NCBI GenBank assembly: GCA_964250755.1
Contig: CAXUHB010000001.1
Location: 124,001 to 188,000, forward strand
Source of the DNA: DASWOJ01 sp964250755
Lineage (GTDB): Bacteria; Pseudomonadota; Alphaproteobacteria; Acetobacterales; Acetobacteraceae
Direction of reading: 5' to 3'
DNA: 64,000 nucleotides
Part shown: one piece after another, positions 17,208-25,315 of the stretch
Numbering within the stretch: position 1 is the stretch's first letter
How the letters are laid out: the number at the start of each line of letters is the position of its first letter
Translations under genes and position numbers: made by a program
Notes under the pieces: model-generated
Told to the model about the DNA's origin: nothing
The model's input: the letters and a program-made list of their open reading frames with translations, nothing else
The model's database searches: none

Positions 17208-18305
17208 ATGTCCTCCGCAGACCTGTTCTCCCCCTACGATCTCGCCGGCCTGTCCCTCCCGAACCGCATCGTCATGGCGCCGATGACGCGCACGCGGTCC
17301 AGCGATGCCGGGGTGCAGGGGGCGCTGAACCGGGAGTACTACGTGCAGCGGGCCTCGGCGGGGCTGATCGTATCGGAATGCACGGCGGTGTCGGCGGAGT
17401 GCGGCGGCATCCTGCGTGCGCCGGGCATTTTCTCGCCGGAGCAGATCGAGGGCTGGCGCGGCGTCGTGGACGGGGTGCATGAGGCCGGCGGGCGCATCCT
17501 CTGCCAGGTCTGGCACCCCGGGCGCATCTCCCATCCCAGCCTGCAGCCCGGCGGGGCCACGCCGGTTGCTCCCAGCGCCATCGCCGCCGAGGGACTGATC
17601 TTCACGCCGGGCGGGCGAGTTCCCTACGAGGCGCCGCGGGCGTTGGAGACGGAGGAGATACCGCCGATCATAGCCGCCTTCGGCCAGGCGGCGGCCCATG
17701 CGCGGGCGGCGGGGTTCGACGGGGTGGAACTGCACGGCGCGTTCGGCTACTTGCCCGACCAGTTCCTGCAAAGCGGCACCAACCAGCGCACCGACCGCTA
17801 CGGCGGCGCGGCCGAGAACCGGGCGCGCTTCATGCTGGAAGCAGTGGAGGCCATGATCGCCGCGTGGTCGGCGGAGCGGGTGGGCGTCAAGCTGTCCCCA
17901 TCCAGCCGCTTCTACGGGCAGCGCGACGCGGACGCCGTGGCGACCTGGGGCCACGTGGTGCGGGCGCTGAGCGGCATGGGTGTCGGCTACGTCCACTTGA
18001 TGGAGCCGAACGAGGCCGACCTGAAGGCCGGTGTTCAGATCACGGAGGTCACGCGGGCCTTCCGGCCGATGTTCCGCGGGGCCGTCATCACCAATGGCGG
18101 CTACGACAAGCCCAAGGCGCAGGCGGCGTTGCGGGATGGGCTGGCGGACCTGGTGTCGTTTGGCGTGCCCTATGTCGCCAACCCCGACCTGGCCCGGCGG
18201 CTGCGGCTGGACCCGGTGCCGCTGAACACGCCGGACCCGGCGACGTTCTATGGCGAGGGGCCGGGCGGCTACACCGATTACCCGGCGCTGCCCGCTGCGG
18301 CTTGA
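17208..18305 (+). CDS. Old Yellow Enzyme-family alkene reductase, atypical active site
   Basis: This 365-residue FMN-dependent TIM-barrel protein reduces activated C=C bonds with NADPH in characterised relatives. Family marks are NRIVMAPMTR, GGRILCQVWHPGR, TNQRTDRYGG and NGGY. The catalytic pair that binds the substrate carbonyl is normally His plus His or Asn (HxxH/N). Here the segment is LHGAFGYL, so H176 is paired with F179, while Y181 remains. The ATG is preceded by TAGGAG. It is transcribed in the same direction as hutI (107-base gap). The changed residue makes the substrate or even the reaction uncertain. Confidence 0.88.
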   Translation: MSSADLFSPYDLAGLSLPNRIVMAPMTRTRSSDAGVQGALNREYYVQRASAGLIVSECTAVSAECGGILRAPGIFSPEQIEGWRGVVDGVHEAGGRILCQVWHPGRISHPSLQPGGATPVAPSAIAAEGLIFTPGGRVPYEAPRALETEEIPPIIAAFGQAAAHARAAGFDGVELHGAFGYLPDQFLQSGTNQRTDRYGGAAENRARFMLEAVEAMIAAWSAERVGVKLSPSSRFYGQRDADAVATWGHVVRALSGMGVGYVHLMEPNEADLKAGVQITEVTRAFRPMFRGAVITNGGYDKPKAQAALRDGLADLVSFGVPYVANPDLARRLRLDPVPLNTPDPATFYGEGPGGYTDYPALPAAA

Positions 18306-18336
18306 CCGGGCGGGGGCGGCGGGGCTTGAGAGGGGG

Positions 18337-19374
18337 ATGACCAAAGCCCCTCGCCGTGCCGCCCTGCTCGCCGCCCCGCTCGCCGCGCTGCTGGCCGCGG
18401 GTTCCGTCCGAACTCAGGCTGCAGCGCAGGACGCGCCGCCGGGCTGGGCGGCGGCATGGGACTTCATGGTGCAGGAGGTCTGCACGGACGCGGCGGACCA
18501 TCCGGTGCCCGGCGCGACGCCGCTGGACGGTGCGGAAGCCTGCCCACGCCGGCGGAAGCTGCAGGTGGACGAGCGCCTGCCCTACCACAAGCGCGACTGG
18601 CCCGGCACTGCCGACCGGGAGGCTCACCCGGACGGCTACCAGCAGAGCGACTCCATCCCCATACGCACCAGCCTGGGCCTTGCGTCGTTGCAGACGTATG
18701 ACTTCGGGGACCTGCCGCGGCGGTTCGGCACGCTGGATCAGGGGGACGGCGGGCAGGTCGCGTTCTTCACGCGGCTGACGGCGTCGTTCGGGATCACGGA
18801 GGACGGGGGCGCGGGGCTGCAGCAGTTTATCGGGCCGGGCTGCCGGCCGGTGGACGGGTGGGTGGTGGTGGACAGCAGCTTCGCCGACCGTCCAGAGGGC
18901 GAGCGGCTGGCCCGCATCACGCGCGACACGGACCGGTGCCCGGCCAACCTGGGCTATGCCTACACGCGCTGGCGGCTGCAGACCGTGCCCTACCGCTTGA
19001 TGCTGCAGGGGCGCCCGCGCCAGGCGGACCTGCTGACCCTGGTGTCGGAGCATTTCGGCGGGCGCAGCGTGGCGGACGCCGACCACCTGGAGCGGTTCCA
19101 GTTCACGCAGGCGCTGGGCTACACGCGGTGGGAGCGCTGGCAGAACCTGCAGTCGAAGAACCTGGCCGAGGACCGCGCCCAGGCCGCGGACCTCGGGCAG
19201 TCCGGGCGGTGCGAGGACGGGCTGGGCGCCCCTGCGCCGGGTGGGTGGATCATGGTGGACTGCCGGCAGTGGACGCAGATCGTGCGGGCCGAGGACTCCC
19301 AGGGCGATCCCATCGGCCCCTGGCTGGACCGGCTGCGCGCCAGTCCGGTCACGCGCGGATTGTTCAACCCCTGA
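18337..19374 (+). CDS. Secreted protein of unknown function
   Basis: The 345-residue product has a basic start and a hydrophobic signal region (about residues 4-29, probably cleaved after AAAQ). A soluble, Trp- and Arg-rich domain with four or five cysteines follows (VCTDAAD, EACPRR, GPGCRPVDGW, DRCPANLGY, GRCEDG, DCRQW), which suggests periplasmic disulfides. GWVVVDSSFADRPEG and GGWIMVDCRQW look like an internal echo. I do not recognise the family. The ATG at 18337 follows GAGAGGGGG. It lies just upstream of the glycine riboswitch but in a separate unit. Confidence 0.65.
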   Translation: MTKAPRRAALLAAPLAALLAAGSVRTQAAAQDAPPGWAAAWDFMVQEVCTDAADHPVPGATPLDGAEACPRRRKLQVDERLPYHKRDWPGTADREAHPDGYQQSDSIPIRTSLGLASLQTYDFGDLPRRFGTLDQGDGGQVAFFTRLTASFGITEDGGAGLQQFIGPGCRPVDGWVVVDSSFADRPEGERLARITRDTDRCPANLGYAYTRWRLQTVPYRLMLQGRPRQADLLTLVSEHFGGRSVADADHLERFQFTQALGYTRWERWQNLQSKNLAEDRAQAADLGQSGRCEDGLGAPAPGGWIMVDCRQWTQIVRAEDSQGDPIGPWLDRLRASPVTRGLFNP

Positions 19375-19389
19375 CAGGGCAGCGCGTCC

Positions 19390-19418
19390 TTGACAGGGGC
19401 GCTTGCCGGGCGGATGTG
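19390..19418 (+). promoter_or_regulatory. Putative promoter of the riboswitch transcript
   Basis: TTGACA at 19390-19395 is followed 17 bases later by a poor -10 (GATGTG at 19413-19418). The spacing would start transcription a few bases before the first glycine aptamer at 19432. Confidence 0.4.
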
Positions 19419-19431
19419 TCGGCGCAGCAGC

Positions 19432-19612
19432 GGAAGAGACTGCCCCGTGCTTGGGGGTGGCGCCGAAGGAGCAACCGCCCCGGAAACTCTCAGGCACCCC
19501 GGACCGCTGCTGCTGGCTGGACTCTGAAAAGTGGGGCCGCATGCCCCCGCCGACGGTGTAAGCCCCTTCCCGGCACGCGGGAATCGGCGATACTCTCAGG
19601 CCAATGACAGAG
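19432..19612 (+). ncRNA. Tandem glycine riboswitch
   Basis: Two glycine-aptamer cores lie in series. The first runs from GGAAGAGAC at 19432 through GCCGAAGGAGCAA to AAACTCTCAGGCACC at about 19498. The second runs from ACTCTGAAAAG at about 19521 through GCCGACGGTGTAAGCC to TACTCTCAGGCCAATGACAGAG at about 19612. The conserved pairing AGAG/CTCT, the GCCGAAGG-like bulge and the CTCAGG closing sequence match the glycine class (Rfam RF00504). It ends 28 bases before the RBS of the DadA-type gene at 19652. This suggests that expression responds to glycine, although the ON or OFF sense cannot be read. Confidence 0.93.
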
Positions 19613-19651
19613 GGGGCGCCGAACCGCACCATCCCGGTGCAAGGAGCGCCC

Positions 19652-20962
19652 ATGCCCGACGCAGTCGAGTCCCTCGCCGTCGCCCCCGCCGTCATCACCG
19701 CGGACCCGTCGCACCCCAGCATCGCCGTGATCGGGGCGGGGATCACTGGGGTGACCACGGCCTACAACCTGGCCAAGCGCGGCTGCCGGGTCACGCTGTT
19801 CGACGCGCATCCGTATGCCGCGATGGAAACGTCGTTCGCCAACGGCGGGCAGTTGTCGGCCAGCAACGCCGAGGTCTGGAACAGCTGGGCCACGGTGTTC
19901 AAGGGCCTGAAGTGGATGTTCAAGCCCGGCGCCCCGCTGCTCGTGAATCCCAAGCCGTCCTGGCACAAGCTGTCCTGGATGGCGGAGTTCGTGGCGGCGA
20001 TCCCGCACCACGAGGAGAACACGGTCACGACCGTGCGCCTGGCCATCGAGGCCCGCGCGCACCTGCAGCGCATGGCGGAGGAGGCCGGCATAGACTTCGA
20101 CCTGGAGGAGCGGGGCATCCTGCACTTCTACAAGACGAAGGAGGACTTCGACGGCGCCGCGCACGTGACGGCGCTGCTGGCGAAGGGCGGGCTGGAGCGC
20201 CGGGCCGTGACGCCCGAGGAGATGCGGAGCATCGAGCCGGCGCTGCACGGGGAGCTGTATGGCGGCTGGTACACCCCGTCCGACTTCACCGGAGACATCC
20301 ACAAGTTCACCGTCGGTCTGGCCGCGGCGTGCGAGCGGATGGGGGTGGTGATGCAGATGTCCACGCATGTGTCGTCCGTGAAGCCTGGCGATGACTCGGT
20401 GACGATCCACCATCATTCGACGGAGCCGCGCGGCGACGGAAGCAAGGCGGCGGACGAGGTGACGCGATTCGACAAGGTGATCGTGTGCAGCGGCATCCTG
20501 TCGCGCGACCTGGCGCACAGCATGGGGGACCGGGTGAACGTGTATCCGGTGAAGGGCTACTCGATCACCGTCAGCCTGCCGGAGCCGGCGGACCAGGCGG
20601 CGGCGCCGTGGGTCAGCCTGCTGGACGACAAGGCGAAGATCGTGACCAGCCGGCTGGGGCAGACCCGGCTGCGGGTGGCGGGGACGGCGGAGTTCAATGG
20701 CGCCAACAAGGACATACGGGCGGAGCGGATCGCGCCGCTGGTGCATTGGTGCCGCGAACACTTCCCGGGCATGAGCACCCGGCAGGCGGTGCCGTGGGCC
20801 GGGCTGCGCCCGATGATGCCGGACATGATGCCGCGGGTGATGCAGGGGCACAATCCGCGGGTGTTCTACAACACCGGGCACGGGCACCTGGGCTGGACGC
20901 TGAGCGCGGCGACGGCGGACGCGGTGGCGGCACTGGCGACGGCGCGGACGAACGCGGCCTGA
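19652..20962 (+). CDS. dadA: D-amino-acid dehydrogenase (DadA family) under glycine riboswitch
   Basis: The 436-residue FAD protein has the GxGxxG site IGAGITG at residues 27-33 and the DadA-type ETSFANGGQLSASNAEVW segment. It also has WYTPSDFTGDIHKFT, VYPVKGYSIT and a C-terminal NTGHGHLGWTLSAATAD. DadA oxidises D-amino acids to keto acids and passes electrons to the respiratory chain. The ATG at 19652 follows AAGGAG at 19641; the ATG at 19604 is part of the riboswitch core and was rejected. The glycine switch suggests the true substrate may include glycine, sarcosine or a related amine. Confidence 0.88.
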   Translation: MPDAVESLAVAPAVITADPSHPSIAVIGAGITGVTTAYNLAKRGCRVTLFDAHPYAAMETSFANGGQLSASNAEVWNSWATVFKGLKWMFKPGAPLLVNPKPSWHKLSWMAEFVAAIPHHEENTVTTVRLAIEARAHLQRMAEEAGIDFDLEERGILHFYKTKEDFDGAAHVTALLAKGGLERRAVTPEEMRSIEPALHGELYGGWYTPSDFTGDIHKFTVGLAAACERMGVVMQMSTHVSSVKPGDDSVTIHHHSTEPRGDGSKAADEVTRFDKVIVCSGILSRDLAHSMGDRVNVYPVKGYSITVSLPEPADQAAAPWVSLLDDKAKIVTSRLGQTRLRVAGTAEFNGANKDIRAERIAPLVHWCREHFPGMSTRQAVPWAGLRPMMPDMMPRVMQGHNPRVFYNTGHGHLGWTLSAATADAVAALATARTNAA

Positions 20963-20971
20963 GCGGGGCTG

Positions 20972-21394
20972 TCAGGCGTCCCAGGGATTGAGGGTTGGGA
21001 CGCCTGATGGCTGGAAGTTGGTAGTGTTGCGGGTGACGACGGTCATGCCGTGGACCAGGGCGGTTGCGGCGATCAGGGCGTCGCGCTCGGGTTGAGGGCC
21101 GGGGGCGTGGAGGCTGGCGCAGCGTAGCGCGACGGCCAGGGTGACGGGCAGCAAACGGTCTGCGAAGGCGCGCAGCACCGGGTTGTCCAGCCATCCCCGG
21201 AGAATTGCAGCCTGCTTCGGGTCACGCCGCGCCAGTGACAGCGTGCCGACCTCAAGCTCCATGATGGTAATGACCAACACGTACAGAGTGTCCTTGCGAG
21301 CGGCGGTCATCCAGGCAATCACGTTCGGATTGGCCCGATTTGCCTCGGCTTTGCGCGTTTCAGAGACGACGTTGATGTCGAGCAGGTAGATCAG
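20972..21394 (-). CDS. PIN-domain toxin VapC, CTG start
   Basis: The 140-residue reading gives a full PIN domain only when it starts at the CTG at 21392-21394, which overlaps the antitoxin stop as CTGA. It begins (M)IYLLDINVVSETRK, providing the first acidic residue D6. The others are E in IMELEVG, D in RDALIAA and N/D in TRNTTNF. VapC toxins are Mg-dependent RNases, often cutting tRNA. The GTG at 21322 would remove D6 and give an inactive protein. A CTG start probably lowers toxin synthesis relative to antitoxin. Confidence 0.85.
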   Translation of the reverse strand: MIYLLDINVVSETRKAEANRANPNVIAWMTAARKDTLYVLVITIMELEVGTLSLARRDPKQAAILRGWLDNPVLRAFADRLLPVTLAVALRCASLHAPGPQPERDALIAATALVHGMTVVTRNTTNFQPSGVPTLNPWDA

Positions 21395-21648
21395 GATAGG
21401 TCAACAGGCTTGATCTCAGGGCCGGACATGCGCGGCGGGTCGAAATCAATCTCTCCCGCGCCTGGGTAGGACAGCATGTCAACGATGCTCTCCTGTTTGC
21501 CCTTCAGCTTGCGGTAGTCCTCGATGGTCAGCAGCACATGGGCGGGCTGGCCGTGGTCGGTGATGAAGACCGGGCCTTGCTTCGCGGCGTGCTGGGCGCG
21601 GGTGGTGTCCTGGCTGAACTCGCGGCTGGACAAGGTCGTGATGGTCAT
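21391..21648 (-). CDS. Phd/YefM-type antitoxin of the VapC toxin
   Basis: The 85-residue protein has the Phd/YefM fold pattern: TLSSREFSQDTTRAQHAAK, VFITDHGQPAHVLL and IEDYRKLKGK. A C-terminal acidic/Pro tail (about 60-85) would wrap the toxin. Such antitoxins bind the shared promoter and block the PIN nuclease. Its TGA stop overlaps the toxin start by two bases, so toxin translation is probably coupled to it. Confidence 0.9.
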   Translation of the reverse strand: MTITTLSSREFSQDTTRAQHAAKQGPVFITDHGQPAHVLLTIEDYRKLKGKQESIVDMLSYPGAGEIDFDPPRMSGPEIKPVDLS

Positions 21649-21724
21649 GATGCGCCACCGCTTGCGTGACGGCAGGCTGCTACATCACGCCATCGTAGCG
21701 CGGCTTCAACCAGGCGGCCCGGCG

Positions 21725-22660
21725 TCAGTGCTGCAGGAACTCGCGCGCCGCCGCGGCCGTCGCGTCCGCGGCCTCCTCGTGCAGGACGTGGCCCACCTTG
21801 GGAAACGACGCCAGCCGGGAATCGGGCAGCGCCGCCAGGTAGTCGGCGGCGTTGCGGGCGGGGATCATCCGGTCCTCCGCGCCCCACAGCAGCAGCACCG
21901 GCGCCTTGATGGAGCGCAGCAGCGGCACGGGGTCCACCAGCACCTGCCCGGCCGTGCGGTCCAGGATCGCCCTGCGCACGCCCGGCGCCAGCAACAGGTC
22001 GCGGTAGCGGGTGACGAGCGCGTCCGTCACCATCGCCGGGTCGAAGTAGGCCGGGACCAGGCTGGCGCGGAGCAGGAAGGTGGGCATCACATAGGGCAGC
22101 AGCCGCAGCAGCATCGGCACCTGGGGGGCTTTCCCATACTCGAAGCCGGCGCTGGCGAACCCGTCGGGGGACAGCAGCACGAGGCGGCTCACCCGCTCCG
22201 GATGCGCCGCCGCCAGGGTCCAGGCGATCCGCCCGCCCATCGAGTGCCCGGCCACGTCCGCCTGCGCCACCCCCAGCCGGTCCATCAACGCCATCAGCAC
22301 GGCGTGGCTGCGGGCGTCGGAGTAGTCTCGCCCGGGGTCCGGCCCGGTCAGGCCGAAGCCCGGCAGGTCCAGGCGGATCACGCGGTGGGTGTCCTCCAGC
22401 CGAGCTGCCCAGGCGTCCCAGGTGTGCAGGCTGCCGCCGAAGCCGTGCAGCAGCAGCAGCGCCGGGGCATCGCGCGGGCCGGTGTCGCGGACGTGGAGGC
22501 GGAGGCCGGCTGCTTCGACGAACTGGGACGGCGGCGGGGCGTACAGCGCTTCCAGCGCGCTGCGGGGTTTGTCGGGCGTGTAGAGCCAGATGGCCAAGCC
22601 GAGCGCCAGGACGGCCAGAATGCTCAACGCGGTCCACATCCGGCGCATCCCTACCCGCAT
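21725..22660 (-). CDS. Alpha/beta hydrolase with N-terminal membrane anchor
   Basis: The 311-residue product starts with a hydrophobic helix (about residues 8-27). An alpha/beta-hydrolase fold follows, with oxyanion motif LLLHGFGGSLHTWD, nucleophile elbow VAGHSMGGRIAW, acid in LLWGAEDRMIP and histidine in FPKVGHVLHEE. It is probably tethered in the inner membrane facing the periplasm. The substrate is unknown; the family includes esterases and lactonases. Starts at 22660 or 22648 are both possible. Confidence 0.85.
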   Translation of the reverse strand: MRVGMRRMWTALSILAVLALGLAIWLYTPDKPRSALEALYAPPPSQFVEAAGLRLHVRDTGPRDAPALLLLHGFGGSLHTWDAWAARLEDTHRVIRLDLPGFGLTGPDPGRDYSDARSHAVLMALMDRLGVAQADVAGHSMGGRIAWTLAAAHPERVSRLVLLSPDGFASAGFEYGKAPQVPMLLRLLPYVMPTFLLRASLVPAYFDPAMVTDALVTRYRDLLLAPGVRRAILDRTAGQVLVDPVPLLRSIKAPVLLLWGAEDRMIPARNAADYLAALPDSRLASFPKVGHVLHEEAADATAAAAREFLQH

Positions 22661-23091
22661 TGCTGCACGTTCATGCCGTTCGCCGCCGGCGCTGATGGCC
22701 GCGCGAAAGGACTGTCACTGCAGGGTGCGCTTGCGCCGGGGCAGTCCGGGAGCGCGAGGGTTCCGCTGGCAACTCCGTGCAGTGCGGTGGGCGTCGCCAA
22801 CGGTGCGCTCCGGGAACGGGGTGATGAAGGCCGTCCGGTGCCGGCTATACACCGCTGCAAGCGGCCGCTTTGCGACGAAGGGACCCAGAGGATGGGCGGA
22901 AGGCGCTTGTGGTCCCTGGATCGCTACGGCGCAAGAGCGCCTCGCGGTGACGGCGTTTCGGTGCGAAGGGCAAGGCGGCAGCATGCTGATTGACCGCGCT
23001 GGTCTGCCCATCCTTCACAGTCTATCCGGGCCGGGACGGCATGAAGGCTGCCGGCGGGCGCCGTTGCGGGAGGCGCAGACGCCGCGAGGCG
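22661..23091. other. 431-base region without a supported gene
   Basis: The open frames here have unbiased, Arg-rich translations and no recognisable domain. The only structure I see is GACGCC-GCGA-GGCGTC at 23078-23093, a 6-bp stem with a GNRA-type loop. It lies right at the 3' end of the leftward glycosyltransferase gene and may act as a 3' stabiliser. Confidence 0.5.
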
Positions 23092-24651
23092 TCAACCTCC
23101 GCCTTCCTTCGGCAGGTTGATCCATAGCCGGTCGTTGACCCGCTCCACACGCGGATAGGCCGCACGCAGCGCGGCGTCCACCGCGGCGGAGCGGCTGCCG
23201 CCCGCGCCGGGCAGGTTGTCGGTCGTGATCATGAAGGCGAAGCCGCCCGAGCGTATCATCTGCACCAAGAGCGCCTCATCCCAGCGGCCGACGGCGGCAA
23301 GCTCGGTGACGATGGCCGGCTCGAAAATGACGGGTTTGCCGGCCAGCATGAGCAGGGCCATGTTCTCGGACGCCACGGGCTTCTCCGCCCCGGCGATGCG
23401 GCGCACCACCGCCTCCTGCTCCGCCAACCGTTCCGGCGACGCGTCGAGCGGTATGGGATGGGCGGGCAGGAGCAGCGCGCCCAGAAGCACGGCGGCCACC
23501 CCGGCCAGCAATCTGCGCCCGTCCGCGGCGAGATCGGACAGATGGATGCCGATCACCGCGCAGCCGGCAGCCAGGCAGGGCAGCAGATAGTTGAAGCCAC
23601 CCCCGGTCTTGAAGGCCGCACCCAGCGTCAAGCCGGACAGGAGCAGGTAAAGCAGCAGCGTCCAACGCGCCGCCGCGGTGCGGTCCTGCCGGATGCCATG
23701 GACGCACCGCGCCAAAATGCCCTGGCCGCGCGCACCCTTGGAGGTCCGCACCAGGGCGAGCAGGACGATGACGGACGCGCCCAGCATGTAGAGGATCAGT
23801 GGCAGCCCGTGGCGCTCGGGGAACAGCACCAGCAGGGCGTTGGCCCACTCGAACCGGTTGATGTTGTAGCCGACGATGTTCTGCAGGAACCCGCCCCCGG
23901 TCAGCGCCTGCATGGCGCCGAGCAGGCATAGGCCCACGGTCCCGGCCAAAGCACCCGCAGCGAGCGCGGAGCGGGGCCGCTGCACCACCGCGACGGCGAA
24001 CACGGCGATCCCCGCGGGCAGGTAGGTCTGCTTGGCGAACACCGCCGCCAGGGCAAGCAGGAGCGCGAGGGCTGTCCCGGCGAAGCGGCCACCTGCCCGG
24101 ATGCCGGCCAGCAAGGCCCATAGGCTCAGGGCCAGGGCCAGCATGTCCACCCGCATCACCATGCCCCAGACATGGACGGCGTGCAGCCCCAGCGGCAGCA
24201 GCCCGGCGGCGGCGGCGCAGCACAGCTCGACCCCTGTTGCACGCCCGCCCGGGCGCTTCACGCCCAGCAACACCAGGCCGGCCACTGCAGGGACGGCCAG
24301 GAGCGTGCTGAGGGCGGAGACCAGGCGGCCGGCCGCCAGCATATCGGGTTCAAAGGCCAGGGCGGCGCGGGACAGCAGATGATACAGCGGGGGATAATGG
24401 AACACGATGAACGGCAGCGCGGTGGAACTGCTGTACATCCGGGGACCGGGGATCAGCGCCGCCTGCTGCCAAACGATGCCCTCGCCGTAGTCGATCTGCA
24501 GCGGGGAGCCGATGGCCGCGGCGAAGTCCATGCAGGTCCCGGCGGCGCGGACCAGGAGCAGCGCCAGCAGCCCGCACAGGGCCGCGCTGGCCAGGACCCG
24601 GCAAAGACGATGCGGTCGGCCTTCAGCCGCAAGCCCAGCCTGCATGTTCAT
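23092..24651 (-). CDS. Polytopic GT-C-like membrane glycosyltransferase
   Basis: The 519-residue product has about ten hydrophobic helices and the general layout of PMT/ArnT-like (GT39/GT83) glycosyltransferases. A first periplasmic loop holds the acidic pair in DYGEGIVW and the HYPPLYHLLSR motif, and a soluble C-terminal portion (about 420-519) follows. Such enzymes move a sugar from a polyprenyl-phosphate donor to a lipid or protein acceptor in the periplasm. The start at 24651 lies 7 bases after the methyltransferase stop. The GT2 gene upstream could make the lipid-linked donor. Confidence 0.75.
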   Translation of the reverse strand: MNMQAGLAAEGRPHRLCRVLASAALCGLLALLLVRAAGTCMDFAAAIGSPLQIDYGEGIVWQQAALIPGPRMYSSSTALPFIVFHYPPLYHLLSRAALAFEPDMLAAGRLVSALSTLLAVPAVAGLVLLGVKRPGGRATGVELCCAAAAGLLPLGLHAVHVWGMVMRVDMLALALSLWALLAGIRAGGRFAGTALALLLALAAVFAKQTYLPAGIAVFAVAVVQRPRSALAAGALAGTVGLCLLGAMQALTGGGFLQNIVGYNINRFEWANALLVLFPERHGLPLILYMLGASVIVLLALVRTSKGARGQGILARCVHGIRQDRTAAARWTLLLYLLLSGLTLGAAFKTGGGFNYLLPCLAAGCAVIGIHLSDLAADGRRLLAGVAAVLLGALLLPAHPIPLDASPERLAEQEAVVRRIAGAEKPVASENMALLMLAGKPVIFEPAIVTELAAVGRWDEALLVQMIRSGGFAFMITTDNLPGAGGSRSAAVDAALRAAYPRVERVNDRLWINLPKEGGG

Positions 24652-24658
24652 CCCGGCT

Positions 24659-25315
24659 TCAGCGCCGGGGCCGGGCACGGACCAGCATCTGCTTGCCAAT
24701 GGGCTTGTAGGGGGAGGCCAGCCAGGCGCGGATCAGGAAGGACCGGACCGGGAGCCGGCCCTTCACGGACAGCGGCATGAACCGTGGCTCGACCAGGAAG
24801 ATGTCCCAGCCGTTGGCGGCGAGGAAGTCGGCCAGGCTGATGTGGGACCAGACGCTCTTGTGGTCGAAGTCGTCGAAGTATTCGCGGTAGGCGTAGCGGT
24901 AGTTCGGTTGCACGATGGTCAGCGTGCCGCGTCCGGACAGCTTGCGGCGCAGGGCGTGCAGGGTTGCGGAGAAGTCCTCCTTGGTCAGGTGCTCGAACAG
25001 GTTGCTGGCGAAGGCGAAGTCCACGGAGCCGTCTTCGAGGACGTCCAGGTCGGTCACGCTGCCGACGTGGTGCTCGATCCCGGGCTGCAGGTGGGCGGGG
25101 AAGCCGGGCCAGGCGTCCACGGCGATGCGGCGCCGGGCTACGGCGGCGTTGATGAAGTTGCAGTAGCCGGCGCCCAGGTCCAGCACGCAGTCGTCCGGCT
25201 GCACCATGGCCTGGAAGCGGTAGCGCCACAGGCTGTCCCACAGGACATCCCGCCGGGGATCGGCGGGCAGGCGCGAGCCGTGGTAGTCCAAGGCGGCGGT
25301 GGTGGGCGCCGTCAT
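24659..25315 (-). CDS. Class I SAM-dependent methyltransferase
   Basis: The 218-residue product has motif I VLDLGAGYCNFIN, the acidic loop VDAWPG, motif II region DFAFASNLFEHL and post-motif strand LTIVQPNYRYAY. Its ATG overlaps the stop of the GT2 gene (ATGA), and the membrane glycosyltransferase gene follows directly. The three therefore form one translational unit, and a glycolipid or glycan intermediate is a plausible substrate. The methylated position is unknown. Confidence 0.83.
   Translation of the reverse strand: MTAPTTAALDYHGSRLPADPRRDVLWDSLWRYRFQAMVQPDDCVLDLGAGYCNFINAAVARRRIAVDAWPGFPAHLQPGIEHHVGSVTDLDVLEDGSVDFAFASNLFEHLTKEDFSATLHALRRKLSGRGTLTIVQPNYRYAYREYFDDFDHKSVWSHISLADFLAANGWDIFLVEPRFMPLSVKGRLPVRSFLIRAWLASPYKPIGKQMLVRARPRR

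Noticed and set aside
19604..19651. Earlier ATG for the DadA-type gene
   Set aside because: It falls in the conserved CCAATGACAGAG end of the second glycine aptamer and has no ribosome site; AAGGAG precedes the ATG at 19652.
22590..23120. 176-codon plus-strand frame in the gap before the glycosyltransferase
   Set aside because: Composition is Arg/Ser/Pro-rich, no domain or start signal is seen, and it overlaps both neighbouring genes in antisense.
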